This document shows, one piece after another, positions 9,974 to 19,943 of a stretch of DNA of 40,141 bases. This DNA comes from Opitutia bacterium. Lineage in GTDB: Bacteria > Verrucomicrobiota > Verrucomicrobiia > Opitutales > Opitutaceae. Below the pieces are notes generated by a model, which did not search any database, was not told the DNA's origin, and saw nothing but the letters and a program-made list of their open reading frames with translations. The position numbers were made by a program, and so were the translations under genes. The stretch covers positions 1-40,141 of the forward strand of contig JANYBX010000200.1 in NCBI GenBank assembly GCA_025360615.1. Reading direction: 5' to 3'. How positions within the stretch are numbered: the stretch's first letter is position 1; each line of letters begins with the position of its first letter.

Positions 9974-10744
9974 ATGCGCTCCACCCTGCCCTGCCTCCTC
10001 CTCGTTTTTACCCTCCCGGCTTTCGCCGCCGAAACGCCCGCCGATCCCTTGCCGCCGCCCGAGGCCACCGAGTATTGGACGCCCGTCCCGCCGATCATCA
10101 CCGCCAATCCCGGCAGTGTTCCCTCGGATGCCATCGTGCTCTTCGACGGCAATAGCCTGGACGGCTGGCAACCGGTCCGCGCGGGCGAGTCGGGTTGGAA
10201 AATCGTCGACGGCGCGATGGTCATCGAGCCAAACGCGAAGCCCTGCGACCAAGTGACCAAGCAGACGTTTGGCGACATTCAGCTCCACCTTGAGTTTCGC
10301 ACCCCGGCCGAGGTGAAAGGCAAAAGCCAGGAACGCGGCAACAGCGGCATCTATTTTATGGGCCTCTATGAACTGCAAGTCCTCGATTCCTATAATAACC
10401 CCACCTACGTGAACGGTCAGGCTGGCTCCATCTACAAACAGCATCCCCCGCTCGTGAACGCCTCCCGTCCTCCCGGCGAATGGCAGACCTACGACGCCGT
10501 GTTTGTCGCGCCGCGCTTCGCCGCCGACGGCACCCTCGTCACCCCCGCCCGCATCACCGCGCTGCACAACGGCGTGCTCGTGCAGCACGACTCCATCCTC
10601 AAAGGCCCCACCGTGTGGCGCGGCCAACCCGCCTACAAAGCCCACGCCGAAAAATTGCCCCTTCTACTCCAGGATCACCGGAATCCCGTCTCGTATCGCA
10701 ACATTTGGGTGCGCGAACTGCAGTTGCCGGTCCCCGCCCGTTGA
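9974..10744 (+). CDS. Secreted DUF1080 (3-keto-disaccharide hydrolase-like) protein
   Basis: MRSTLPCLLLVFTLPAFAAE signal; VLFDGNSLDGWQ, DIQLHLEFRTP, NSGIYFMGLYELQVLDSY, YKQHPPLVNASRPPGEWQTYDAVF, ARITALHNGVLVQ. Confidence 0.85.
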   Translation: MRSTLPCLLLVFTLPAFAAETPADPLPPPEATEYWTPVPPIITANPGSVPSDAIVLFDGNSLDGWQPVRAGESGWKIVDGAMVIEPNAKPCDQVTKQTFGDIQLHLEFRTPAEVKGKSQERGNSGIYFMGLYELQVLDSYNNPTYVNGQAGSIYKQHPPLVNASRPPGEWQTYDAVFVAPRFAADGTLVTPARITALHNGVLVQHDSILKGPTVWRGQPAYKAHAEKLPLLLQDHRNPVSYRNIWVRELQLPVPAR

Positions 10745-11274
10745 GCCCGACTCATCCCATTGCAGGAGTCTCTTGGCAGACGATATAAGGCCGACGTCTC
10801 TAGGTTTTTGGATTTTACGAAGAAGGGGCCCTCCCAGTCCCTCATCATCATACCAACGTCCCCTGGTAATTGAGACTCTCATTGCGTGTCCCGCAGCGAC
10901 GCTCGATCGCCACGGCGCGCTTCGTCCATGCGATGACAGAGACTTTGGTATACCGTCTCTCCCGTTCGACCGTCGCCCCCGCCCGTCTGCGTCCGCCTCG
11001 CCCACGGGATCAGTAGATCTTCCCTCTACCCTCGCCTTCGAGGGCAGGCGACTCCACGACGACACGTGTCTTTCGGACACGTGTCCTTTGAGATTGACGA
11101 CGCCCGCCGCGCCTGCGATTCCCAGCGCGCCCCTGCTGTCCGACGTGTCGTCTGGTCAGTGCCCCGCCTGAAGCTCGCGCACTGCCCGGCCCTCGCTTCG
11201 GCGTGTCGTCCGATCAAGCCACCGCTTTGATCGCCGGCCATCGGCAGAGGTCCAAAAAAGCAACCAACCAAATC

Positions 11275-14200
11275 ATGACAAACCCGACTACCTCCCCCGT
11301 TTCGCGAGGCCTCGGCCGCTGGCTCACCACGTGCCTCGCCGCCTCGCTCCTCCTCATCGCCTCACCGCTCTTCGCCCAAACCACCGGTGGCACCGTCACC
11401 GGCACCGTCGTTGACGCCGGCACCGGCAAATATCTCGAAGGCGCCGAAGTCAGCGTCGACGGCACCGAGCTGCGCGCGACGAGTGATCGCTCCGGCGCGT
11501 TCGACCTGCGCGGCGCGCCCGCCGGCGCCCAGAAAGTCACCGTCGCCTATCCCGGCAAAGAGGCCGTCACCACCCCCGTGGCTGTCGCCGTCGGCCAGTC
11601 CGTCACCCTGCCCGTTCGCATCGGCGGCGATGGCGGCGTCATCACCCTCACCGCCTACAAAGTCGCCGGCACGAAGGAAGGCATGGCCCAAGCCATCGCC
11701 CTCCAGAAACTCTCGGTGAACACCAAGGTCGTCGCCGCCGGCGACCAATACGGCGACATCGCCGAAGGCAATGCCGCCGAATACCTCAAGTTCCTCCCTG
11801 GCGTCGGTATCGACTACAACGCCAACGACGCCCGCGCCGCCACGCTCCGCGGCCTGTCCACGGCCTTCACCAACGTCACGCTCAACGGCAATCCCATTGC
11901 CAGCGCCACCTCGGGCAACTTGTCCCGCCGTTTCGAATTCGAGCAGGTCGCGATCAACAACGTCGAGACCGTGGAAGTCATCAAGACTCTCACCCCTGAA
12001 ATCCCCGCCATCAGCACCGGCGGCTTGATTAACCTCGTCACCAAGAGCGCGCTCGACCGCCAGGGCAACCTCCTCTCCTACCGCGCCTACTTTCAGGCGA
12101 CCGACACCGCGCTCACCTTCGCCAAGACCGAAGGCTGGGGCCAGGAAAAGACCCGCAAGATTCTCCCCGGCCTCGATCTGAACTATGCCGTTCACCTCCG
12201 CCCGAATCTCGGCCTCAACGTCAGCTACAAAAACTCCCAGCTCTTTAACGATTACCCCCGCTCCACCTACACTTGGGAATATAACCCGACGAACGGCGGC
12301 GCCCCCGCGACTCCCGCCCTTACTTCGTGGAATCTGCAGAACGAGCAGAAAAATACGCGCCGCCAATCCGTCTCCGCCCAACTCGATTGGAAAGTTGACG
12401 ACCACACCAAGCTCTCCGCGACCGCGATGTGGAATTACTACGACCTTCTCTTCACCGACCGCGTGCTCACCGTGAATACCGGCACTCTCTCGCCGCTCGC
12501 CACGACTTCCCCCTTGGCCTTCGGCTACGGCACCGTCACTGGCCGTCCCGGCGCCGGCTCCGTCACTCTCGCCACGATCAATCGCTGGAAATCCGGCGTC
12601 ACTTGGATCAGCAATCTGGCCGCCTCCCATGAATTCCCGAACGGCGCCACCATCGAGGCCAGCCCCTACTGGAGCCAGTCCTACAGCAAATACCGCGACA
12701 CAAACGGCTCGTGGTTCTCCGACGCCACCGTCTCCCGCACCGGCCTGAACGTCAGCTTCGACAATGTCGGCGCCGTCGTCCCGTCCTACCGCATCACCGA
12801 TGCCACCGGCGCCGCCGCCGATCTTCGCGACCTCAGCAAGTTCAACACGACCACCATCCGCAGCCGCCCCCAGACCGGCGTGGACACCCGCAACGGTTTC
12901 TCCCTCGACTACAAACTCCCGCTCCACACCGCGATTCCCGTCACGGTCAAGGTCGGCGTCCGCGACGATCTCAACACTCGCAACATCGAGAACCACGTCT
13001 TCAACCGCACCGGCACGAGCGCCACGACCGGCTTCGGCGCCAACGGTGCCGCGACGAACGTCACCGGTACCCAGCTCGCCGCCCTGGCTGACACCGGCTT
13101 CTCCAATCACCCCATTGGCTACGGCCTCCCCGCCTATAATTTCGTGAGCCTCTACTCGGCCTTCACGAACCTCGGCGGCGCTGCCTATCTGCCCTACACG
13201 CCCGCCGCCGACGTCAACGCCCGCTTCGATGACGAGACGAAGTCCGGCTACATCCGCTTCGATGTGAACCCGATCAAGGATCTCCTCGTGGTCCTCGGCG
13301 TGCGCTACGAAGACCGACAGACCGACACCGAGAACCGTCTCACCACCCTGCCCAGCATCCTCAAGACCAAGTTCACCGACAAGAGCTGGTTCCCCTCGAT
13401 CAACTTGAAATACACCCCGAACAAGAATCTCGTGCTCCGCGCCTCCGCGAGCAAGTCCATCGGTCTCCCCGATTACAGCGATCTCCTCCCCGGCCCCACC
13501 GCCATCACCGCTCCCGACTCGACGACCGGTGCCCGCGGCAAGGTCAGTATCTACAATCCGAAACTAGAGGCTTATGACGTGACGAGCTTCGACGCCTCGG
13601 CCGAGTATTACTTCAGCCGCTCCAGTGTTGTCGCCCTCAGCGTGTTCCGGAAAGATTTCCGCAACTTCATCGTCACCGCCACGCAAGGCCTCACGAACGC
13701 GTCCGCCGCCGGTCTCGGCATCGACCCCACCACTCTCCTCGGGGTTGTCACCGATTACGACATCACCACGAAGTTCAACGTGAAGGACCCCGGCCACTAC
13801 AACGGCGTCGAGGCCAGCTACTCGCAGAACTTCTCGTTCCTCCCGAAGCCCTTCAACACCCTTGGACTTCAGATCAACGGCACCCTCGTCAGCATCGACC
13901 CGATCAAGACCAACATGGTTTTCAGCTCGACCGACGCCAACCTCAACCGCGTCGTGCTGGAGCAGGTCAACAAGACCCTCGAGTTCGCCTCCGTGAAGAA
14001 AGCCGTCAACGTCACCCTCAACTACAGCATCGGCAAGTTCAGCACGACCATCACGTCGAACTATACCGGGCGCGTATTGAAGGCCTTCTCGCAGAAGACC
14101 GTCAAATACACCGACGTCGCGACGAACAATTACTACAACGAGCTCCAATATCAGGCCCCCCGCGAATTGGTGGACGTGCGCATCGAGTATAAATACAGCC

Positions 14201-14334
14201 GGCTCCTCACGCCCTATCTTCTAGTGCGTAACGTCTTCGGCCGCCCCATCATCATGTCCACGCCGACCGTCCCGTTCAATCACGCCGAATACGGCGATCC
14301 CATCTACGAACTCGGCGTGCGCGGCGTCTGGTGA
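11275..14334 (+). CDS. TonB-dependent receptor with N-terminal carboxypeptidase-regulatory-like domain
   Basis: Signal peptide; GTVTGTVVDAGTGKYLEGAEVSVDGTELRATSDRSGAFDLRGAPAG; plug GDIAEGNAAEYLKFLPGVGIDY...ATLRGLSTAFTNVTLNGNPIASA; long beta-barrel; terminal aromatic GVRGVW. Confidence 0.92.
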   Translation: MTNPTTSPVSRGLGRWLTTCLAASLLLIASPLFAQTTGGTVTGTVVDAGTGKYLEGAEVSVDGTELRATSDRSGAFDLRGAPAGAQKVTVAYPGKEAVTTPVAVAVGQSVTLPVRIGGDGGVITLTAYKVAGTKEGMAQAIALQKLSVNTKVVAAGDQYGDIAEGNAAEYLKFLPGVGIDYNANDARAATLRGLSTAFTNVTLNGNPIASATSGNLSRRFEFEQVAINNVETVEVIKTLTPEIPAISTGGLINLVTKSALDRQGNLLSYRAYFQATDTALTFAKTEGWGQEKTRKILPGLDLNYAVHLRPNLGLNVSYKNSQLFNDYPRSTYTWEYNPTNGGAPATPALTSWNLQNEQKNTRRQSVSAQLDWKVDDHTKLSATAMWNYYDLLFTDRVLTVNTGTLSPLATTSPLAFGYGTVTGRPGAGSVTLATINRWKSGVTWISNLAASHEFPNGATIEASPYWSQSYSKYRDTNGSWFSDATVSRTGLNVSFDNVGAVVPSYRITDATGAAADLRDLSKFNTTTIRSRPQTGVDTRNGFSLDYKLPLHTAIPVTVKVGVRDDLNTRNIENHVFNRTGTSATTGFGANGAATNVTGTQLAALADTGFSNHPIGYGLPAYNFVSLYSAFTNLGGAAYLPYTPAADVNARFDDETKSGYIRFDVNPIKDLLVVLGVRYEDRQTDTENRLTTLPSILKTKFTDKSWFPSINLKYTPNKNLVLRASASKSIGLPDYSDLLPGPTAITAPDSTTGARGKVSIYNPKLEAYDVTSFDASAEYYFSRSSVVALSVFRKDFRNFIVTATQGLTNASAAGLGIDPTTLLGVVTDYDITTKFNVKDPGHYNGVEASYSQNFSFLPKPFNTLGLQINGTLVSIDPIKTNMVFSSTDANLNRVVLEQVNKTLEFASVKKAVNVTLNYSIGKFSTTITSNYTGRVLKAFSQKTVKYTDVATNNYYNELQYQAPRELVDVRIEYKYSRLLTPYLLVRNVFGRPIIMSTPTVPFNHAEYGDPIYELGVRGVW

Positions 14335-14360
14335 TCGCCCGCCAGCACTGTTAAACTCTC

Positions 14361-14395
14361 AAAGGCCCGCATTCACCTGCGGGCCTTTTTTATTT
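14361..14395 (+). terminator. Rho-independent terminator after TonB receptor
   Basis: AAAGGCCCGC-ATTCACCT-GCGGGCCTTT followed by TTTATTT; perfect 10-bp stem, 27 bp after the stop. Confidence 0.92.
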
Positions 14396-14453
14396 CTCGC
14401 CGCTTCGTGCTGCCGCCAACTTTCGCCGGGAGCCAGCGTCTTTCTCCCCATCC

Positions 14454-15140
14454 GTGATTATCCTTCGCCATCCCCGCCGGTTCATTTGTGCCCTCGCTAC
14501 TCTCGCGATCCAGGCCGCCTTCGCCGACTCCCCCGTCGCGCCCCCCCGACCCGCCTCGCTCATCTGGCCGCTTGATCGCACCGACGTCATTTCCGGCCAG
14601 CCCACCACCGTGCTGGGCGCCCCGCGCGTGATCCACGAAAACTCCCACGCCGCCGCCGTTTTTGATGGCGCGCGCGACGGACTGATTCTTCCCGTCAACC
14701 CGCTCTTCGGTCTCGCGCAATTCACCATCGAGCTTCTCATCCGCCCCGATGCTCATGGCCCGGCGGAGCAGCGCTTCTTTCACATTCAGGACACCGACGG
14801 TTCCCGCTGCCTGCTCGAAATTCGCCTTACGCCCGACGGCCGCTGGGCCCTCGATACCTTTTTGCTCAGCGGAAAAAACAGCCTGCCTCTCCTTGACCGC
14901 ACACTCCTCCACACGGCGGACGAGTGGCACTGGGTCACCCTGCGCTACGACGGCCGAAAAATGTCCTCCTTCGTCGACGGCCGGCCCGAACTTTCTGGCG
15001 AGGTCGCCTTCGCCTCCACCTCCCTCGCCGGCCAGACCTCCATCGGCGTTCGCCTCAATCAAGTCTACTGGTTCAAGGGCGCGATTCGCGAAATTCGCAT
15101 CCATCCCCTCGCGCTTCCCCCCGCGCAGCTCGCGCACTGA
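14454..15140 (+). CDS. Secreted LamG-like (concanavalin A-like) domain protein
   Basis: GTG start; signal sequence; FDGARDGLILPVNPLFGLAQFTIELLIRPD...EWHWVTLRYDGRKMSSFVDGRPE...REIRIHPLALPPAQL. Confidence 0.75.
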   Translation: MIILRHPRRFICALATLAIQAAFADSPVAPPRPASLIWPLDRTDVISGQPTTVLGAPRVIHENSHAAAVFDGARDGLILPVNPLFGLAQFTIELLIRPDAHGPAEQRFFHIQDTDGSRCLLEIRLTPDGRWALDTFLLSGKNSLPLLDRTLLHTADEWHWVTLRYDGRKMSSFVDGRPELSGEVAFASTSLAGQTSIGVRLNQVYWFKGAIREIRIHPLALPPAQLAH

Positions 15141-15182
15141 TCCCACTTGCTCGCGAATTTCGGTCCAACCTCTCCCCTTCGC

Positions 15183-18100
15183 ATGTCTTCTCCTTTTCCT
15201 TTTCATTCCCGCCCACTCACCTCCGCGCTTCTCATCGCTTTCTTCGGCTCGCTGGATCTGCCCGCTGCGCCCGCGCTCGACGGCCTGCTCTTCCACCTCT
15301 CCGGCGACCACGGCACCACCGCCGACCTCGCCGCGCCCGGCACCGCCGAGCCCACCTTCGTCAACGACGTCTCCACCATCGCCGACGGCGCGCGCGGCCC
15401 CGCCCTCCGCTGCGAAGATCTCCAACGCCTCGCCTGGTCTGCCCCCGGCAACATCTACGCGCAGCGCGGCACGCTCTCCTTCTTCTGGCGCTCGCGCTAC
15501 CCCGTCGGCCCGACCGCGTTTCCCCTTTTCCGCGTCAGCTACGGCGATCACTCGAGTTGGGACATGACCTGGCTCCGCCTCGACTACAACGGCCACGGCT
15601 TCGACGCCTTCGTCACCGACGCCAACCTCGCCCGCACCCGCGTCTCCGTCTCGCTCCCGAATTTTCCCAAGCCCGATCAATGGACTCATCTCGCGCTCGC
15701 GTGGGACGAAACCCGGGGCATCCGTTTTTATGTGAACGGCCAGCTCGCCGGCCACGTCGAGACCACCGCCCGCTACGACGCCGCCCTCGACCAGTTCGGC
15801 CCGCACTCGCGCATCATCAGTCCGCACAACGTCCAGAGTGATTATAATTTCGTCCGCGGCGGCGACATCGACGAAATCAAAATCCACGACCGCATGATCG
15901 GCGACGCTGACATCGCCGCGCTCGCCAAAGGCGACACGCCCACGCTCCCCGTCCTCGCCGCGCGCTCGCTGAATGATCCGGCGACCCGCGCCGAATGGTG
16001 GCATCGCTACGGTTTCGACGACCCGAAAAACCCCCCGCCCTATTACGCCGGCCCCACAATCAGCGTCCGCAAAGTCGAAATTCACGACGCCTACGATCTG
16101 AAACGCTGGTGGTGGAAAGCCAACGACGGCATCCGTGAAACCACCTGGCCCGGCGTCTACAACCGCTCCCGTCTCCCCGGTCGCAACGATTACTTTCAAC
16201 TCCCCGACTGGGATTGCTACGTCGATTCCGGCCGAGCCATCACCTTCGCCCTTCCCGACGAGCCCGTGAATCACATCGAGATTTCCGGCGCCGCTTTCGG
16301 GAAAATGGAACTGCTCCCCGTCGCCGCGGAAAACGAAACCGCCTCCGCCGCGAAAGCAGAGTCCATCCTTTTCGAGCGCGCGAAGAGTCATGAAAAAACC
16401 ATTCACACGCCGAAGCAGAATCTCACCGCTCGAAAAATCCGCTTCACCAACGTCGCGCAGGAAGAACCCATCGGCGAACTCGTCGCTTACAACGTCACCG
16501 CCGGACGCGAGCCCACCGGCAGCGCGAAACTTTCCTATCAGCTGGGAACGATTTCACCCGATGATACTGCTCTGGGTTCCCTGCCGACCCTCATCGCCGG
16601 TCGTTACCCGCGAGATGAAATTTCTCTGATGGTCGCCGCACCGACAGCCGGAGGAAAAGCGATCAAGCCGTCTGAAGTTCACGCCGGTTTCCAACTCCCG
16701 CTCGTCCACGTTGTAGTCCCCGCAAATTCAAATTCCGACGGCCTCGATGGCATCGCGATCGATCTCCCCGCGCTGAACGTCAAGCCGACCCACGGCGCGT
16801 TTTTTCCTCTCAACATCCAAGTCAAAGACCCGCTCTGGCCCGCGCGCAACCTGCTCGATTTCACCTTCAGTGTAAAACCCGGCGAAGCGAAAACTCTCTG
16901 GCTCGATCTCCGTGATCGCGTCCTCCCCGAGGGTAAACCACTCTGGATTACTCTCGCCGCCGCCGGCGCTGATTTTAGCGCGACCTCACTCGAAGGCGCC
17001 CAACTCCGCCTCGTCTTCAAACCCCGCGAAGCCGCCCGCGCCGAGCACGAGCTCGACCGTTTCACGCAAGCGCGCGACAGCTACGCGATGCTCGTCGAGG
17101 AACACCCGAAGAGCCCCAAGCTCGCACTCTGGGTCCGCTTCGAGGCCGATCTCACCGATCTCCTCCGCGTCAACCCGCAGCACCAACTCGGCCTCCAATA
17201 CGCCCTCGCCGCCGGCATCCCCGCCGCGCGACCCGCTTTCACCCAACCCGCCCCGCCGCCCGACGTGCCGCTCTGGGCTTTCCGCCAAACCGAACTTCTC
17301 GGCCGCGTGAAAAAATTCGTCCTCTGGTATATCGACCACCGCCAAGTCGCCGCCGGCGATTTCGGCGGCGGCATTTCCGACGACGTCGACCTCACCAACA
17401 CCTGGCCCGGCCTCGCGCTGATGGGCGCCGAGCCTGAAAAAATCCAACACTCGCTCCACGCGCTCCTCGAAGCCGCCTTCAAAAACGGCATGTTTACGAA
17501 CGGCCTGCCCACCATCCAAGCCGACGAACTTCACAGCTACGAGGAAGGCATCAACTGCCTCGCGCAAAATCTCCTCCTCGAGTTCGGCAGCCCCCGCCAG
17601 CTCGAGCGCGCCATGGCGACGGCCCGCGGTGTCGAGACCATCACCGGCATCAACGCCGCCGGCCACCGTCACATCCGTTCCTCTTACTACAGCGGCACGA
17701 AAATCGCCGAGGAAGAACCCTGGGGCCGCGCGAAACCCTACTCGTATCTCGTCCTCCAACCCGGCCAGCTTCTCGTCGATTTCAACGGCAGCCCCACTGC
17801 CAAAAAATACATGCTCGAACTCGCCGATGGCCTTCTCGCTCACCGCCCGCCCGACGGCAGCGGGCGAGCGTGGACGCCCGTGGCGATTCGTTTTTCGGAC
17901 GACCACGAAATCGAAACCACGCGCGGCTATTTCCCATGGCATGTTTTCTGGGGCGCGTGGAAATGGACCGGCGACCGCCGCTACCTTTCTCCCCTCCTCG
18001 ACAGCGGCCTCGGCACGCTCGCCTCCGTCAGCGCCAACACCCTCGACCTCCTCGATCTCCGCGCCGACTGGGGCGCACGCCTTCTCTCCGGCGAACGCGC

Positions 18101-19010
18101 CGCACCCACCGAGACGCGCCGCGCTGATGGCCGCGCCCGCGCGCCCGGTGCCGGCTTCCGCTCCTCCGCCACGGGCCATTTCACGTGGCAGCTCAACGGC
18201 GACAAAACCGCGCTCGAAAAACTTTACGCCTCCCAAATCGAAGACTGCGCCAATCTCGAATACATCAACACCGAGGGCAGTCTCTGGATCGATCGCGTCG
18301 GCGCACCCACGGCGGAACTCCAACGCGCCCGCCTCGGTGGAGTCGCCCTGATCCGCAACGGCCTCTACCCCGGCCACGTCGTGAGTTGGAAATTCACCGC
18401 GCCGGCGAACGATCAGAGCGTCGCCATCCTTCTCCCCGATGCCACGCCGACCTCCTTCACAGTCATCGCCTACAACCTCGAAAAAACTCCCGTCCACGCG
18501 ACGATGACCGGCTGGAACATCGACCCCGGCCAATGGGAAATCACCCAAGGCCTCGACGCCAACAACGACGACACCGCCGACGGCCCCATCGCCACCCGCA
18601 CTGCGTCGCTGGGCCGCTCGCAATCCCTCGAACTCACGCTCGCTCCGCGCGCGACCACGATCTTCACCTTCAAACTCAAAACTCCCGGCACGCCCTACTG
18701 GTCACGCCCCGACCTCGGCCTCGATCCCGAAGACATCCTCATCCGCGACCGCGAAGTCCGCGTCACCGTTCACAATGTTGGTGCCGTGTCCGCGTCAGTC
18801 GCCCGCGTCGTGGCCAAATCGCGCACCGGCCAAATCCTCGCCACCGCCGCGACACCCCTCATCGCCGCCCCGCTCGATCTCCAACCAAAGACGGCCGAGA
18901 TCACTCTCACGCTCCCTGCCAACACCGACCTCACCGGTGGCTCCGTCGAGATCGAACCTTCCGCCGACATCGAAGAACTCACCGCGCTCAACAACACCGT
19001 GAGACTCTGA
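15183..19010 (+). CDS. Large secreted protein: N-terminal LamG domain, uncharacterised central region, C-terminal CARDB-like domain
   Basis: MSSPFPFHSRPLTSALLIAFFGSLDLPAAPA; LamG WTHLALAWDETRGIRFYVNGQLAGHVE...GDIDEIKIHDRMIGDADIAAL; central GDFGGGISDDVDLTNTWPGLALMG; C-terminal VRVTVHNVGAVSA...EELTALNNTVRL. Confidence 0.8.
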   Translation: MSSPFPFHSRPLTSALLIAFFGSLDLPAAPALDGLLFHLSGDHGTTADLAAPGTAEPTFVNDVSTIADGARGPALRCEDLQRLAWSAPGNIYAQRGTLSFFWRSRYPVGPTAFPLFRVSYGDHSSWDMTWLRLDYNGHGFDAFVTDANLARTRVSVSLPNFPKPDQWTHLALAWDETRGIRFYVNGQLAGHVETTARYDAALDQFGPHSRIISPHNVQSDYNFVRGGDIDEIKIHDRMIGDADIAALAKGDTPTLPVLAARSLNDPATRAEWWHRYGFDDPKNPPPYYAGPTISVRKVEIHDAYDLKRWWWKANDGIRETTWPGVYNRSRLPGRNDYFQLPDWDCYVDSGRAITFALPDEPVNHIEISGAAFGKMELLPVAAENETASAAKAESILFERAKSHEKTIHTPKQNLTARKIRFTNVAQEEPIGELVAYNVTAGREPTGSAKLSYQLGTISPDDTALGSLPTLIAGRYPRDEISLMVAAPTAGGKAIKPSEVHAGFQLPLVHVVVPANSNSDGLDGIAIDLPALNVKPTHGAFFPLNIQVKDPLWPARNLLDFTFSVKPGEAKTLWLDLRDRVLPEGKPLWITLAAAGADFSATSLEGAQLRLVFKPREAARAEHELDRFTQARDSYAMLVEEHPKSPKLALWVRFEADLTDLLRVNPQHQLGLQYALAAGIPAARPAFTQPAPPPDVPLWAFRQTELLGRVKKFVLWYIDHRQVAAGDFGGGISDDVDLTNTWPGLALMGAEPEKIQHSLHALLEAAFKNGMFTNGLPTIQADELHSYEEGINCLAQNLLLEFGSPRQLERAMATARGVETITGINAAGHRHIRSSYYSGTKIAEEEPWGRAKPYSYLVLQPGQLLVDFNGSPTAKKYMLELADGLLAHRPPDGSGRAWTPVAIRFSDDHEIETTRGYFPWHVFWGAWKWTGDRRYLSPLLDSGLGTLASVSANTLDLLDLRADWGARLLSGERAAPTETRRADGRARAPGAGFRSSATGHFTWQLNGDKTALEKLYASQIEDCANLEYINTEGSLWIDRVGAPTAELQRARLGGVALIRNGLYPGHVVSWKFTAPANDQSVAILLPDATPTSFTVIAYNLEKTPVHATMTGWNIDPGQWEITQGLDANNDDTADGPIATRTASLGRSQSLELTLAPRATTIFTFKLKTPGTPYWSRPDLGLDPEDILIRDREVRVTVHNVGAVSASVARVVAKSRTGQILATAATPLIAAPLDLQPKTAEITLTLPANTDLTGGSVEIEPSADIEELTALNNTVRL

Positions 19011-19017
19011 ATCCAAG

Positions 19018-19043
19018 GTAGGGCGGGTTATCCCTAACCCGCC
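19018..19043 (+). repeat. REP-like hairpin: GTAG head plus 9-bp stem
   Basis: GTAG-GGCGGGTTA-TCCC-TAACCCGCC, intergenic. Confidence 0.65.
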
Positions 19044-19138
19044 GTCCGAAAAACTGCACGCACCGTCCGCCCCGCTCGGTGCCTCCTCCGACAACTTTAT
19101 TCGTGCCCATCCGCGATCACCGTGTTTAGAAAAATCCC

Positions 19139-19930
19139 ATGACCATTCGCGAACCTGAAGCCATCGATCTCGCCACGCCCTCCGGCCCGATGAGGACGTT
19201 TATTTTTCGTCCGCAAGCTCCCGGCCGATATCCCGGCCTCGTTCTCTACTCGGAAATTTTTCAAGTCACCGGGCCCATCCGCCGCACCGCCGCGCTGCTC
19301 GCCGGCCACGGCTTCGTCGTCGCCGCGCCGGAAATTTATCACGAATACGAACCCGCCGGCACCGTGCTCGCCTACGACCAAGCCGGTGCCGACCGCGGCA
19401 ACGCCCTCAAGACCACCAAGCCCCTCGCCGCCTACGATGCCGACGCGCGCGCCGCGCTCGACTTCCTCAAAAGCTACGCGCCCTGCACCGGCCACCTCGG
19501 CGTCATGGGCATCTGCATCGGTGGCCACCTCGCCTTCCGCGCCGCGATGAATCCCGACGTGCTCGCCGTCGCCTGCTTCTACGCGACCGACATCCACAAA
19601 CGCGGCCTCGGCCTCGGGATGAACGACAACACCCTCGACCGCGTCGCCGAAATCAAAGGCGAAGCCCTCATGATCTACGGCCGGCAAGACCCGCACGTCC
19701 CCCTCGAAGGTCGTCAAAAAGTTCAGGCTGCGCTCGTCGCCGCCGGCACGAATTTCACCTGGCACGAGTTCAACGGCGCGCACGCCTTCCTGCGCGACGA
19801 AGGCTATCGTTACGACCCCGAGCTCGCCCTCCAATGCTACCGCCTCGCCCTCGACCTCTTCCGCCGCAAACTCGGCGAAGGCGACCAACACACCGCCGCA
19901 GTCAGCGAAGGGACGGAGACGAAGCACTAA
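19139..19930 (+). CDS. Dienelactone hydrolase family protein
   Basis: GVMGICIGGHLAFRAAM (G-x-C-x-G-G nucleophile elbow), MIYGRQDPHVP, WHEFNGAHAFLRDEGYRYDPELA. Confidence 0.88.
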   Translation: MTIREPEAIDLATPSGPMRTFIFRPQAPGRYPGLVLYSEIFQVTGPIRRTAALLAGHGFVVAAPEIYHEYEPAGTVLAYDQAGADRGNALKTTKPLAAYDADARAALDFLKSYAPCTGHLGVMGICIGGHLAFRAAMNPDVLAVACFYATDIHKRGLGLGMNDNTLDRVAEIKGEALMIYGRQDPHVPLEGRQKVQAALVAAGTNFTWHEFNGAHAFLRDEGYRYDPELALQCYRLALDLFRRKLGEGDQHTAAVSEGTETKH

Positions 19931-19943
19931 GGCGAATTCGAGC

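Noticed and set aside
10503-11171. 222-aa ORF across the TonB leader
   Set aside because: Pro/Ser/Ala-rich, starts inside the DUF1080 gene, no signature; leader treated as non-coding.
11362-13110. 582-aa minus-strand ORF
   Set aside because: Gly/Ala/Val-rich antisense shadow of the TonB receptor.
14373-16406. 677-aa minus-strand ORF
   Set aside because: Antisense shadow covering two LamG genes on the plus strand; spans their intergenic gap and has no domain signature.
16986-18623. 545-aa minus-strand ORF
   Set aside because: Antisense shadow of the large secreted protein; biased composition.
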